Source of the DNA: Oliverpabstia intestinalis
Lineage (GTDB): Bacteria > Bacillota > Clostridia > Lachnospirales > Lachnospiraceae
DNA length: 64,000 nucleotides
Reading direction: 5' to 3'
Assembly (NCBI RefSeq): GCF_009696065.1
Contig: NZ_VUMS01000015.1
Span: 1-64,000, forward strand
Positions 8,079-16,857 of this stretch are shown here, piece by piece. The notes under the pieces are model-generated. The model searched no databases. It worked only from the letters and a program-made list of their open reading frames with translations, and was not told the origin of the DNA. Positions within the stretch are counted from its first letter, which is position 1, and each line of letters opens with the position of its first letter. A program made the translations under genes and the position numbers.

Positions 8079-8846
8079 ATGAGCATTATAAAAAATGAAA
8101 TACCAATATTGGAGTTTGATACAGAACAAACGGCAGTGATCAGCCCAGTGCATGAGAACCTGAATCTGATTCTTCCGAAAAAATGTGTATTTGCCTTTCT
8201 TGGCGAATACATTGATGAATATGCGGAGAAGACCGGAGCACAGATTGTATCGTATTTTATCAGTGCGACCAAAGAATATCCTGTTTATATAACAACATAT
8301 AAAGGTGAAAAAATTGTGCTTTGTCAGGCACCGGTGGGTGCGGCAGCTGCCACGCAGATTCTGGACTGGCTGATTGGATATGGGGTGCATGAAATTATTT
8401 CTGCAGGCAGTTGTGGAGCGTTGGAGGAGTTCGCAGAAGGAACGTTTCTGATACCGGAGAAAGCTTTGCGTGATGAAGGAACCTCATACCATTATGCTGC
8501 GCCTTCGAGATTTATGGAAATTAATAAAAGGGCAAGAAAAGCGATCGAAAAGACGATACTGGAACACGGGATGAAATATCAGGAAGTATTTACCTGGTCA
8601 ACCGATGGATTTTTTCGTGAAACAAAAGAAAAGGTTGCATACAGGAAGGCAGAGGGATGCTCAGTAGTAGAAATGGAATGTTCAGCACTTGCCGCCTGTG
8701 CGGCATTCAGGAATGTGATCTGGGGAATGATATTATATACGGCGGACAGTCTTGCCGAGGTTGATGGATACGATGAGAGAAACTGGGGCGGCAATGCATA
8801 TGAATATGCACTTACATTATGTATGGATTCTGTACTGGCGGTATAA
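8079..8846 (+). CDS. Nucleoside phosphorylase, uridine phosphorylase-like
   Basis: A 255-residue member of the NP-I nucleoside phosphorylase family. It shows the phosphate-site region QAPVGAAAATQILD, the strand EIISAGSCGAL, and the nucleoside/ribose segment VVEMECSALAA, whose Met-Glu contacts the ribose. It would cleave a nucleoside with phosphate to the base and ribose-1-phosphate. Uridine is the likeliest substrate, but specificity is not certain. AAAAGGAG precedes the start. It is monocistronic, with about 210 bp of upstream DNA in which I see no recognisable riboswitch. Confidence 0.85.
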   Translation: MSIIKNEIPILEFDTEQTAVISPVHENLNLILPKKCVFAFLGEYIDEYAEKTGAQIVSYFISATKEYPVYITTYKGEKIVLCQAPVGAAAATQILDWLIGYGVHEIISAGSCGALEEFAEGTFLIPEKALRDEGTSYHYAAPSRFMEINKRARKAIEKTILEHGMKYQEVFTWSTDGFFRETKEKVAYRKAEGCSVVEMECSALAACAAFRNVIWGMILYTADSLAEVDGYDERNWGGNAYEYALTLCMDSVLAV

Positions 8847-8993
8847 AGAAAATCAGAGGAAGATATGACTTTGGTAAAAAACAGGGTTTTGTCTATGGAA
8901 TCTGAGTTCCGCAGATGGTAAACTGGTGATATTAAAAACGGGCAGAAAAAGTTCTGACCTGTTACTTTATATTTGGGGAAAGGAAGAACAGAC

Positions 8994-9983
8994 ATGAAAA
9001 ACAAGGAGAATTTATACGCTTCGATTCCTTATGTAGACAAAAAGGTATCCCGAATTTTTGCAGGAACTGCATTTTCACCGATCCAGGACGGGGCAGATGG
9101 AACGGATTTTTTTGAGGCGGCTCTGGCCAATGGAATCAATGCTTTTGATACGGCAAGGGTATATATGGAGGCGGAGCATTCTTTTGGCAACTGGCTGGAA
9201 AAGAGTGGCAGACGGGAGGAGGTAGTCATTCTCAGCAAATGCGGCCATCCGGATGCCATGTGGAACAAACGGGTGAATGAAAAAGAGATGCGAAAAGACC
9301 TGAAGAAGTCACTGGAAGAGTTGAAAACCGATTATATTGATATCTATATACTTCACAGGGATGATCCGGATATCGATGTGGCGGTAGCTGTGGAGACGTT
9401 TAATGCCATGCATGAAGAAGGAAGCATCGGCGCGTTTGGTGCATCGAACTGGATGCATACAAGGATCGAGGAGGCTAATGAATATGCCTACAAACATAAC
9501 CTGATCCCGTTTTCCGTTTCCAGCCCGAACTTCTGTCTGGCCCGACAGGTGGAAGATCCGTGGGGAGGTGGATGCGTCAACATTTCCGGACCGGAAAATC
9601 AAGAGGCCAGAGCATGGTATGAAAAAAATCAGATGCCGGTGATCGCGTATGCATCTTTGGGCAGAGGCTTTTTCTCCGGCAGGATGAAAAGCGAGTATGC
9701 GGATCATGCCAGTGACTATCTGGATTCTTTTGCAATGACAGGCTATGCGTGTTCGGATAATTTTGAACGCCTCCGACGCTGTGAAATCATCGCAGAAAAA
9801 CACGGTGTGACGGTAGCACAGATTGCCATGAACTGGATATTTTCCCATCCGTTGAATATTTTCGCAATCGCGAGTATGTCAAAAGCAGACAGGATGAAAG
9901 CGAACCGGGAAGCACTGCTGTTACAACTTTCCGATGAAGAAATCGCGTATCTTGACCTGGAAACACCTGAATTCTGTGGGTAA
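8994..9983 (+). CDS. Aldo/keto reductase
   Basis: A 329-residue TIM-barrel oxidoreductase. The active-site pattern includes FDTARVYMEAEHSFGNWL (Asp and Tyr), VVILSKCGHP (Lys) and YIDIYILHRDDP (His). These are the catalytic Asp-Tyr-Lys-His tetrad of NADPH-dependent aldo/keto reductases. Late motifs are GAFGASNW and the cofactor-site stretch AIASMSKADRMKAN. It reduces an aldehyde or ketone; the substrate is not evident. The ATG at 8994 follows GGGGAAAGGAAG. About 150 bp separate it from the upstream phosphorylase. Confidence 0.88.
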   Translation: MKNKENLYASIPYVDKKVSRIFAGTAFSPIQDGADGTDFFEAALANGINAFDTARVYMEAEHSFGNWLEKSGRREEVVILSKCGHPDAMWNKRVNEKEMRKDLKKSLEELKTDYIDIYILHRDDPDIDVAVAVETFNAMHEEGSIGAFGASNWMHTRIEEANEYAYKHNLIPFSVSSPNFCLARQVEDPWGGGCVNISGPENQEARAWYEKNQMPVIAYASLGRGFFSGRMKSEYADHASDYLDSFAMTGYACSDNFERLRRCEIIAEKHGVTVAQIAMNWIFSHPLNIFAIASMSKADRMKANREALLLQLSDEEIAYLDLETPEFCG

Positions 9984-10081
9984 ACGATTCGTATAGTCTT
10001 GCGTATCTGATACAGGAAAGCTAAAATAAACGAGATGAGAAAAAAATAAAAGCTATTATCATAGTGTGAGGTGAATACGCA

Positions 10082-11707
10082 ATGAATTATTATGACCTTT
10101 CCAACCCGTCCACACCGCCAACCCGTGGATACCGGCTGGGGTTGTGGCGGCTTCGGAGGCAGCGGATCTACCGTAGCCTGGTCGTCCTGGCAGCGATTCT
10201 TACCTATATCCTGCTGTATCTGACATTGAAAAGAGACGATTATACGAATGATATGTTAAAAGCCATCGTTCTGCTGTTTTGTTCTGTGGCAGTGTTTCTG
10301 GCACTGTTACTGGTTGCACGCAATCGGATCGATGTCGTACGGATGAGAAAACGGGAAGTGCAGGAGCGGCATGATTATAATTATGCCATGTACCGTACCT
10401 TATATAAAAAGAAGGAAAAACTTCGCTCCATTACCCTGCTTCAGATGGCAAGGCAGCAGATCGAACTGCACCATCCGCAGATGGCACTGCAGGCACTGGA
10501 GCTGGTGAAAAGGGAAAAATTGAATGTAGCGCAGCTTCGCAGTTTTTATTTTTACCAGGCAGCAGCGCTATATCTGGATGCACAGGAGAGCTGGCAGGAA
10601 GCGCTGACCAGTTGTTATGCAATCCCACAAAAACCGCAGCAGTTATCACAGGAGGAAATCGAAAGCCTGTTTTTACCAGAGAGCAATCCGGACAAACTGG
10701 TGCTTGCTGTGAGTGACTGGGAGGAGCAGAAAGCTTCCTGGCCGGTGGTTACGATGCTGGCTGCGATTCTGATTTTGTATACCGGAGTCTATTACAGTGT
10801 CAATGGGTTACTGTCATGGCGGTATCATTACAGAGACTGGGTTGTGTATGTCTCCTTTTTCGTTCTTTTCTTTGGATGGACAGTGCTCACGCTGTACTGG
10901 CTGGTCAAACTGTTCCGGCTGATCGGAAAACAGATGGAAAAAGGAAAGGGTGCAAAGACTGTGCAGAAGATCTTTTTGGTGATTCTCTGGATCTGTCTCT
11001 TTTTGGGAAATAGCCTGATGCAGGTGGCTCAGATTTTTGGAAGTGATGCGGAGGTAGAGGTACAGCCGAATGGTGTGATCGAGATGAAGCATGAAAACTG
11101 GCTGGATCCGCCGGAGTATTATTATAACAAAGCTACCGGACTGTTTTTCCGCCGAACGCTGACACTGGATGAGATTATCGAATATGGAATCTCCGAGGAA
11201 ACACTGGAAGACGATTCGACAGAACAGATATCCGATGGGGAAATACAGAATGATAGCGGAACCGAAGAAGATCAGACGACCGGAGAGAATACGACAGATA
11301 CAAATATAGATGGAACCACAGAGAGCGGAGCAGATACCAAAACAGAAGATCCGCTGATGTCTCAGGCGCGGGCAGTCTATACATACATGAAAGAACATGG
11401 TGAGATAGCAGATGACGGAGATGTCTCCCAGGTGACTGCAAGTTGTAATGCAAAAGGAAACTTTTATGCCATTTTTGAAAGCGGTGAAGAGAATGGCAAC
11501 AGCTGGGACAATCGCCTGGTCTATGACCGGACATCAAAGAATGGAGAATGCGAGTTGTTTGTCTATGAGAGGGTGGAAACAGGAAAAGATACCCAGCTGC
11601 TCGGATTCTATGCAGTGAATAAGACAACCGGGGAAGTAATCTCAGGGGAAAAAACATCCTGGAGTGAGGTGGGAAGCGAAGCCTACCGGGAAGCTACCGG
11701 AGAATAA
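10082..11707 (+). CDS. Hypothetical multi-pass membrane protein with acidic linker
   Basis: 541 residues, family not recognised. A basic N-terminus (LWRLRRQRIYR) is followed by two membrane segments (about residues 30-47 and 58-78). A helical, tetratricopeptide-like cytosolic region spans roughly 90-220 (ALQALELVKREKLNVAQL). Three more membrane segments lie near 222-315. The C-terminal part faces the other side and contains a long acidic, Thr/Gly-rich linker (about 385-430), then a small domain with YDRTSKNGECELFVYERVE. GTGAGGTG precedes the ATG. It is probably an envelope protein, with no function assignable. Confidence 0.75.
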   Translation: MNYYDLSNPSTPPTRGYRLGLWRLRRQRIYRSLVVLAAILTYILLYLTLKRDDYTNDMLKAIVLLFCSVAVFLALLLVARNRIDVVRMRKREVQERHDYNYAMYRTLYKKKEKLRSITLLQMARQQIELHHPQMALQALELVKREKLNVAQLRSFYFYQAAALYLDAQESWQEALTSCYAIPQKPQQLSQEEIESLFLPESNPDKLVLAVSDWEEQKASWPVVTMLAAILILYTGVYYSVNGLLSWRYHYRDWVVYVSFFVLFFGWTVLTLYWLVKLFRLIGKQMEKGKGAKTVQKIFLVILWICLFLGNSLMQVAQIFGSDAEVEVQPNGVIEMKHENWLDPPEYYYNKATGLFFRRTLTLDEIIEYGISEETLEDDSTEQISDGEIQNDSGTEEDQTTGENTTDTNIDGTTESGADTKTEDPLMSQARAVYTYMKEHGEIADDGDVSQVTASCNAKGNFYAIFESGEENGNSWDNRLVYDRTSKNGECELFVYERVETGKDTQLLGFYAVNKTTGEVISGEKTSWSEVGSEAYREATGE

Positions 11708-11714
11708 AAATAAC

Positions 11715-11774
11715 AAAAAAAGATACGATATCATATCATTGGTTTTCTTACGATATGATATCGTATCTTTTTTG
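11715..11774. terminator. Strong bidirectional terminator
   Basis: A long stem (AAAGATACGATATCATATC with its complement) is flanked by an A-run on the left and a T-run on the right. It can stop the membrane-protein transcript and, from the other side, trpS. Confidence 0.88.
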
Positions 11775-11907
11775 CTTTACAGGAAATTGCTTTCCTGTAA
11801 AGCAAAAAACGCTCCGCGAGGATGCGCACTGCGCGTATAAGGTAGATGTCGCAAGCGACCGCCGCAGGCGCGAGAATGTGCCAAGGCACATTCTTTATAT
11901 ATTGCGG
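11771..11907. repeat. Array of hairpins between convergent genes
   Basis: Three or more perfect hairpins follow one another. The first is TTTGCTTTACAGGAAA with its complement (16-bp arms). The second is GTCGC-AA-GCGAC. The third is AGAATGTGCC-AAG-GGCACATTCT in outline (9-10 bp arms). A similar GTCGC..GCGAC hairpin, preceded by TAGACG, lies at 925-945. It does not code; it looks like palindromic repeat DNA. Confidence 0.55.
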
Positions 11908-11934
11908 TCAGCAAAAGTGCTGATCTGCTTCCCT

Positions 11935-12996
11935 TTATTTCAGCAGATTGTCATCTGTGAAGTAGTCGATGCGCATGGAGTGACGAACATCGTCCAATGT
12001 TTTGGCGGCGGTTTCTCTGGCTGCGGCGCTGCCTTTTTTCAGGATGTCGTATACGTCCGGCAGGTTTTTCTCCCACATTTTACGGCGGTTACGGATCGGC
12101 TCAAGTTCGGACTGAATAACGTTATTCAGGAATTTCTTTACTTTTACATCGCCCAGGCCACCGCGCTGATAGTGGGCTTTCAGTTCATCCAGGTTGTTGT
12201 AGTCCGGCAGGAATTCTTCAAAGTGTTCCGGGCGACAGAATGCGTCCAGATAGATGAATACCGGGTTGCCTTCCACTTTTCCGGGATCCTGCACACGGAT
12301 GTGGTTCGGATCAGTGAACATGGACATGATCTTTGTTCTGATATCTTCCGATTCGTCGGACAGGTAGATGCAGTTGCCAAGGGATTTGCTCATTTTTGCC
12401 TTACCGTCGATACCCGGCAGACGCAGGCAGGCCTGGTTGCTTGGCAGGACGATCTTTGGCTCAGTCAGGGTCTCGCCATATACGCTGTTGAACTTGTGTA
12501 CGATTTCTTTACACTGTTCGATCATCGGCATCTGGTCTTCACCTACCGGTACACTTGTGGCACGGAAAGCGGTGATGTCAGCGGCCTGGCTGATCGGATA
12601 ACAGAAGAATCCAACCGGGATGCTGGCTTCGAAGTTTCTCATCTGGATCTCAGCTTTTACAGTAGGGTTACGCTGTACACGGGATACGGTAACCAGATTC
12701 ATATAGTAGAAAGTCAGCTCAGTCAGTTCCGGGATCATGGACTGGATGAAAATCGTGGATTTCTCCGGATCCAGACCACAGGCAAGATAATCGAGTGCTA
12801 CCTGCATGATGTTCTGACGAACTTTCTCCGGGTGTTCTGCGTTATCGGTCAATGCCTGCGCATCGGCGATCATAATATAGATTTCGTCATAGTTGCCGGA
12901 GTTCTGTAATTTTACTCTTTCTTTCAGGGATCCGACATAATGACCCACATGAAGACGACCGGTTGGACGGTCGCCGGTTAAAATAATTTGCTTCAT
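11935..12996 (-). CDS. trpS: Tryptophan-tRNA ligase
   Basis: A 353-residue class I aminoacyl-tRNA synthetase. The HIGH-type motif appears as RLHVGHYVG near residue 15 and the KMSKS motif as KAKMSKSLGN near residue 200. Between them lies EQCKEIVHKFN of the TrpRS fold. The start ATG at 12996 has AAAGGAGA upstream. The enzyme charges tRNA-Trp in the cytosol. It is monocistronic with a perfect sigma-A-type promoter and a short leader without a T-box, so constitutive expression is likely. Confidence 0.96.
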   Translation of the reverse strand: MKQIILTGDRPTGRLHVGHYVGSLKERVKLQNSGNYDEIYIMIADAQALTDNAEHPEKVRQNIMQVALDYLACGLDPEKSTIFIQSMIPELTELTFYYMNLVTVSRVQRNPTVKAEIQMRNFEASIPVGFFCYPISQAADITAFRATSVPVGEDQMPMIEQCKEIVHKFNSVYGETLTEPKIVLPSNQACLRLPGIDGKAKMSKSLGNCIYLSDESEDIRTKIMSMFTDPNHIRVQDPGKVEGNPVFIYLDAFCRPEHFEEFLPDYNNLDELKAHYQRGGLGDVKVKKFLNNVIQSELEPIRNRRKMWEKNLPDVYDILKKGSAAARETAAKTLDDVRHSMRIDYFTDDNLLK

Positions 12997-13066
12997 AAAA
13001 ACTCTCCTTTGTGCTCTGTAAATAATGTGTAACTGCAGTATGCGTCTGACAGAGCAATATAAATTA

Positions 13067-13095
13067 ATTATAAAGCCCGAGTAAGGGACTGTCAA
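13067..13095 (-). promoter_or_regulatory. Consensus sigma-A promoter of trpS
   Basis: Reading the minus strand, TTGACA (13095-13090) and TATAAT (13072-13067) are separated by exactly 17 bp. Both boxes are perfect. The trpS start codon lies about 70 bp further on. Confidence 0.88.
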
Positions 13096-13255
13096 CAACG
13101 CAAAAGGGAAAATCGGGCGCGCCGGGAACAGAATTTTCCGAAATTTAGCAATTTAAAGTGGAAAAACATTAAATCGTATTGTGATAACTAAAAACACCTG
13201 TTATAATAACGAAAAGATGTTAAAGTCTTGAACTTGAATAAGGAAGGTAAGAAGA

Positions 13256-14041
13256 ATGAATCAGTTGGAAATATTAAGAGAAAGTCTTGGACAGTGCGAT
13301 GAAATTATTCTGGATGCACTGCTTATGCGTAACCGTATTGTAGAAGATATCATGGCATATAAAGAGGCAAATGGTATCCCGATCCTGCAGCCGGAACAGG
13401 AAGCAAAACAGAAAGAATGGCTGGAGCGCCGGATGGCAGACAGACGCCATAAAGCAGAAGTGGAAGATGTCTTTGGAAGCATTACCCAGAACAGTAAAAG
13501 AATTCAGGCAAGAAAACTGTTCAACTATAATATCGTCCTGATCGGCTTCATGGGAGCAGGTAAGAGTACGATTTCTGAATTTTTGAAAACCGCATTTGCG
13601 ATGGATGTGATCGAGATGGATCAGATCATCGCCGAGAGAGAAGGCATGAGTATCTCCGATATCTTCGAAGTGTATGGCGAACAGTATTTCCGCGATCTGG
13701 AGACTAACCTGCTGATCGAGATGCAGTCGAGAACCAATGTGGTTATCTCCTGTGGTGGCGGTACTCCGATGAGAGAGTGCAATGTTGTGGAGATGAAGAA
13801 AAATGGTCGTGTCGTATTACTGACCGCAAAACCGGAGACGATTCTGGATCGTGTCAAAGACAGCCATGACCGTCCACTGATCGAAAACAACAAGACGGTA
13901 TCATTTATTGCGGAACTGATGGAAAAACGTAGAGAAAAATACGAGGCAGCTGCCGATATCGTCATCGAGACCGATGAAAAAGATGAGCTGCAGATCTGCG
14001 AAGAACTGATCCACAGACTGCGTCAGATGGATAACAAATAA
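13256..14041 (+). CDS. aroK: Chorismate mutase-shikimate kinase fusion
   Basis: 261 residues, two domains. Residues ~1-85 look like an AroQ-type chorismate mutase (helical; LGQCDEIILDALLMRNRIVEDIMAYK). Residues ~92-258 are a shikimate kinase with P-loop GFMGAGKST, the shikimate-binding Asp in IEMDQIIAE, YFRDLE, the CGGGTP loop, and the lid Arg in SHDRPLIE. The protein would phosphorylate shikimate and, if the first domain is active, convert chorismate to prephenate: two non-adjacent steps of aromatic amino acid synthesis in one chain. AAGGAAGG precedes the ATG. The gene is followed by its own terminator. Confidence 0.9.
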   Translation: MNQLEILRESLGQCDEIILDALLMRNRIVEDIMAYKEANGIPILQPEQEAKQKEWLERRMADRRHKAEVEDVFGSITQNSKRIQARKLFNYNIVLIGFMGAGKSTISEFLKTAFAMDVIEMDQIIAEREGMSISDIFEVYGEQYFRDLETNLLIEMQSRTNVVISCGGGTPMRECNVVEMKKNGRVVLLTAKPETILDRVKDSHDRPLIENNKTVSFIAELMEKRREKYEAAADIVIETDEKDELQICEELIHRLRQMDNK

Positions 14042-14056
14042 TTTATGAAAAGCACA

Positions 14057-14106
14057 TAAAAAGCTGCAGAAGCAATGGAAAAACATTGTTTCTGCAGCTT
14101 TTTTAG
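14057..14106 (+). terminator. Intrinsic terminator of the chorismate mutase-shikimate kinase gene
   Basis: A 13-bp stem (AAAGCTGCAGAA with TTCTGCAGCTTT) is followed by a T-run, 16 bp after the stop codon. Confidence 0.88.
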
Positions 14107-14162
14107 TTACGCGAGCAAAGAGCCAAAGTTCGTGTTCCAATGATAACAGATACCGGGCAGGA

Positions 14163-14252
14163 TCAGATCGTCCGGTAATCAAGTTCCCCTCGTGTCTGGT
14201 CAATGACAAACTGTTTGAAGATATCCACCACCGGCGGATGATAGGCATCTTT
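14163..14252 (-). pseudogene. LysR-type regulator, C-terminal remnant
   Basis: The minus strand reads ILKDAYHPPVVDIFKQFVID, then QTRGELDYRTI and a stop at 14163. This resembles the last helix and tail of a LysR-type effector-binding domain. Nothing of the DNA-binding part is present. It lies divergent to the old-yellow-enzyme remnant, where a regulator of that operon would be expected. Family assignment is tentative because the piece is short. Confidence 0.45.
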
Positions 14253-14257
14253 TAAGA

Positions 14258-15142
14258 TTCCGTGTATCGCCTGTCTGCAGGAAAACCGTTATGTTGTCTG
14301 ACAAACCCGTTCCTGGGTCAGGATGCAGAACCGTTAAAACAGGCAGAAACACCGAAGAATATCATGTAATCGGTGGCGATGTTGCCGGTCTGTGTGCAGC
14401 CTTTGTCGCGAAAGAAAGAGGCCATGAGGTTACTTTATACGAAGCAGGCGAAAAGCTTGGCGGAAATATGCGACTGGCTGCTTACCCGCCGGGAAAAGGT
14501 GATATCACAAACATGATCCGCAGCTACATTCATCGTTGCCAAAAAGATGGAGTTGAGATAAAATTGAACCACGAGGTGACAGCAGACTTCATCAAAGAGG
14601 AAAACCCGGACAGCGTGATTCTTGCAACAGGCTCCCGGACACTGGTACTGCCGATCGAAGGCATCGATCATCCGTCCATTATTTACGGATCAGATCTGCT
14701 GGAAGGAAAACGTGCAGCAGGTAAGAAAGTACTGGTAGTCGGCGGCGGAATGGTTGGCTGTGAGACAGCAGCCTTCCTTGGCGAACAGAACCACGAGGTA
14801 ACAGTTATTGAATTCAGAGATATCGTAGGTGCAGATGTGATCCACGAGCACAGAGTATATCTGATGAAAGATTTCGAAGAATATGGTATCGGTCAGATTA
14901 CCGGAGCAAAAGTATGCAGATTCTTCGAAGACGGCGTAGAGTATGAGACAGCAGACGGCGAACATCACGAGGCCGGAGGCTACGATTCCGTTGTACTTTC
15001 CATGGGTTACAGAAATTATAATCCTCTTGAAGAACAGGTGAAAGCTATCGTACCGGATACCTATGTAATCGGTGATGCAATCCGTGCAAGACGTGCACTG
15101 GATGCAACGAAAGAAGCCTACGATGTGGCATCTCAGATTTAG
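14258..15142 (+). pseudogene. NADH:flavin oxidoreductase (old yellow enzyme type), C-terminal half with frameshifts
   Basis: Only the FAD/NAD(P)-binding half of a two-domain old-yellow-enzyme relative (2,4-dienoyl-CoA reductase-like) remains. The sequence NPFLGQDAEPLKQAETPKNI shifts frame at 14366, where a single G seems lost. It then continues as VIGGDVAGLCAAFVAKERG (one Gly of the dinucleotide motif is Asp), VLVVGGGMVGCETAAF, and YVIGDAIRARRALDA to the end. A second shift lies near 14290, at the Cys-containing link. The FMN barrel is absent. Its twin on the minus strand lies at 18.5-19.3 kb. Confidence 0.8.
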
Positions 15143-15165
15143 ACCCAAAACAGGAGGAAAAGAAG

Positions 15166-16047
15166 ATGGAACAGAGAATCAAAGGAACAACAGGATTATT
15201 GGCACTGATTGGAAGCCCGGTAGGACATTCAGGATCCCCGGATATGTACAATTTCTGCTTCCGCTATCATAATCTGGATTATTGCTACATGGCTTTTGAT
15301 ATCAAAGAAGATCAGGTACCGGCAGCGCTGGATGCCATGCGTCTGTTTAACATGAGAGGATGCAACGTAACCATGCCGTGCAAAACCGCAGCAGCACAGA
15401 ACATGGACGAATTATCCGATGCAGCAAGAATCATCGGTGCAGTCAATACAATCGTCAACGAAAACGGAAAACTGGTCGGTCATATGACAGACGGAATCGG
15501 ATTCGTTGGAAACCTGAGAGACCACGGTGTAGATGTAAAAGGAAAGAAAATGGTAGTATTAGGTGCAGGTGGAGCTGCAACAGCGATCCAGGTGCAGTGT
15601 GCACTGGACGGAGCAGCATCTATTTCCATCTTTAACCCGAACGATCCTTTCCTGGATCGCGCAAAGAATACAGCTGCAAAGCTGAAAAAAGAAGTACCGG
15701 ATTGCGATGTTCAGGTATTCTGTATCGAAGATCAGGACAAACTGAAAGAAGAGATCGCAAAAGCAGATATTCTGGTAAACGGAACAATGGCAGGGATGAA
15801 ACCTCATGAAGATGTTTCCCTGATCACGGACAAATCCGTATTCCGTCCGGATCTGGTAGTATGCGATGTTGTATACAATCCGGAAGAAACAAAACTCCTC
15901 CGGGAAGCAAGAGAAGCCGGCTGTGCAAAGACCATCGGCGGAAAGGGCATGCTTCTGTGGCAGGGAGTTGCAGCCTACAAATTATATACCGGCCTGGATA
16001 TGCCAGTAGAGGAATATAAAAAGTTCCAGGCGGAAAACGCAAAATAA
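15166..16047 (+). CDS. aroE: Shikimate/quinate dehydrogenase (AroE family)
   Basis: A 293-residue, apparently intact AroE-family enzyme. Substrate-site residues are visible in GSPVGHSGSPDMYN, the catalytic Lys in NVTMPCKTAAA, and the catalytic Asp in GHMTDGIGF. The Rossmann loop is VVLGAGGAATAIQ. It reduces 3-dehydroshikimate with NAD(P)H or runs in reverse on shikimate or quinate. Its position between an old-yellow-enzyme relic and an MFS relic suggests a catabolic (quinate/shikimate) role rather than biosynthesis; this is inference. GGAGGAAAAG precedes the ATG, 23 bp after the upstream stop. Confidence 0.88.
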   Translation: MEQRIKGTTGLLALIGSPVGHSGSPDMYNFCFRYHNLDYCYMAFDIKEDQVPAALDAMRLFNMRGCNVTMPCKTAAAQNMDELSDAARIIGAVNTIVNENGKLVGHMTDGIGFVGNLRDHGVDVKGKKMVVLGAGGAATAIQVQCALDGAASISIFNPNDPFLDRAKNTAAKLKKEVPDCDVQVFCIEDQDKLKEEIAKADILVNGTMAGMKPHEDVSLITDKSVFRPDLVVCDVVYNPEETKLLREAREAGCAKTIGGKGMLLWQGVAAYKLYTGLDMPVEEYKKFQAENAK

Positions 16048-16060
16048 AATGATGTAAAAA

Positions 16061-16719
16061 ATGAAACAGAACAGCAAGAAGAATTATGTGATAACATCTC
16101 TCGCATTGTATTTCACGTATTTTATTCATGGAATAGGAGCGTCTATTTTAGGACAGTACAAACCACAGTTTGCAAAAGTGTGGGGCGCGACAGTGGGAAG
16201 TTAAGCGGATTGATCGGTGTGATCTGCTATGTGATCTTTTTCTTCGGAATTGCATTTTCTCCGTCGATGGGAATCGGCTATGCATTCGCCATTGTGGGCG
16301 GAATCGCCAATTCCTTCCTGGACACCTGTGTAAGTCCGACCTGTATGGAGATTTATGTCAATAATCCTTCGATTGCGAATCTGTTTACAAAATTTTCCAT
16401 GTGTATCAGTCAGTTTCTGCTGCCGTTCTTTATCGGAATGGTAGCGGCAGCAAATATGTCCTACCGCACCATTTTTCTGGTGGCAGGAATTGCGATCCTG
16501 ATAGATGGAGTTCTGATCCTGTTACTTCCGTTCCCGGTAAGAGAAAAGAAGAGCGGTGAAAAACAGGAGAAGAGTAAAGTGAAACTGACAAAAGTTTCTC
16601 TGGCAGCTGTGCTGATCGGATTTACCAGTTCTTCCACCTTTATGCTGTGGCTGAACTGTAACCAGGACAGAAAGAAATTGAGAGCACAGAAGAGTAAAGC
16701 AAAATACAGAATAATATAA
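16061..16719 (+). pseudogene. MFS transporter, broken
   Basis: An N-terminal piece starting at 16061 (MKQNSKKNYVITSLALYFTY, then FIHGIGASILGQYKPQFA) stops at 16202. The frame shifts, and a later part of the same kind of protein follows (LSGLIGVICYVIFFFGIAFS to LLLPFPVREKK and SSSTFMLWLNCNQ). The join at about 16200 lacks several helices, and the C-terminal helices are missing after about 16670. It was probably a major-facilitator importer of shikimate or quinate, judging only from its neighbours. Confidence 0.75.
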
Positions 16720-16738
16720 AAAGAAGATACAGAATATA

Positions 16739-16788
16739 AGAGAAGACCTGCGGTAAGGGGAAATTACTGCAGGTCTTCTCTTTTTATC
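16739..16788. terminator. Terminator between the two arms of the shikimate locus
   Basis: Arms AGAGAAGACCTGC and GCAGGTCTTCTCT are followed by a T-run on the plus strand. Confidence 0.85.
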
Positions 16789-16857
16789 TTATACAAAAGG
16801 GTTATGAAGTAAGTTGGAATTTGAAATTATGTTTTTAAAGCTTTATTATTTTCTGTA

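Noticed and set aside
11755-12909. Plus-strand open frame of 384 codons
   Set aside because: It is antisense to trpS, starts inside a terminator and hairpin array, and resembles no family.
13000-13066. T-box leader before trpS
   Set aside because: The leader is only some 60 nt long and shows no T-box sequence and no terminator/antiterminator pair.
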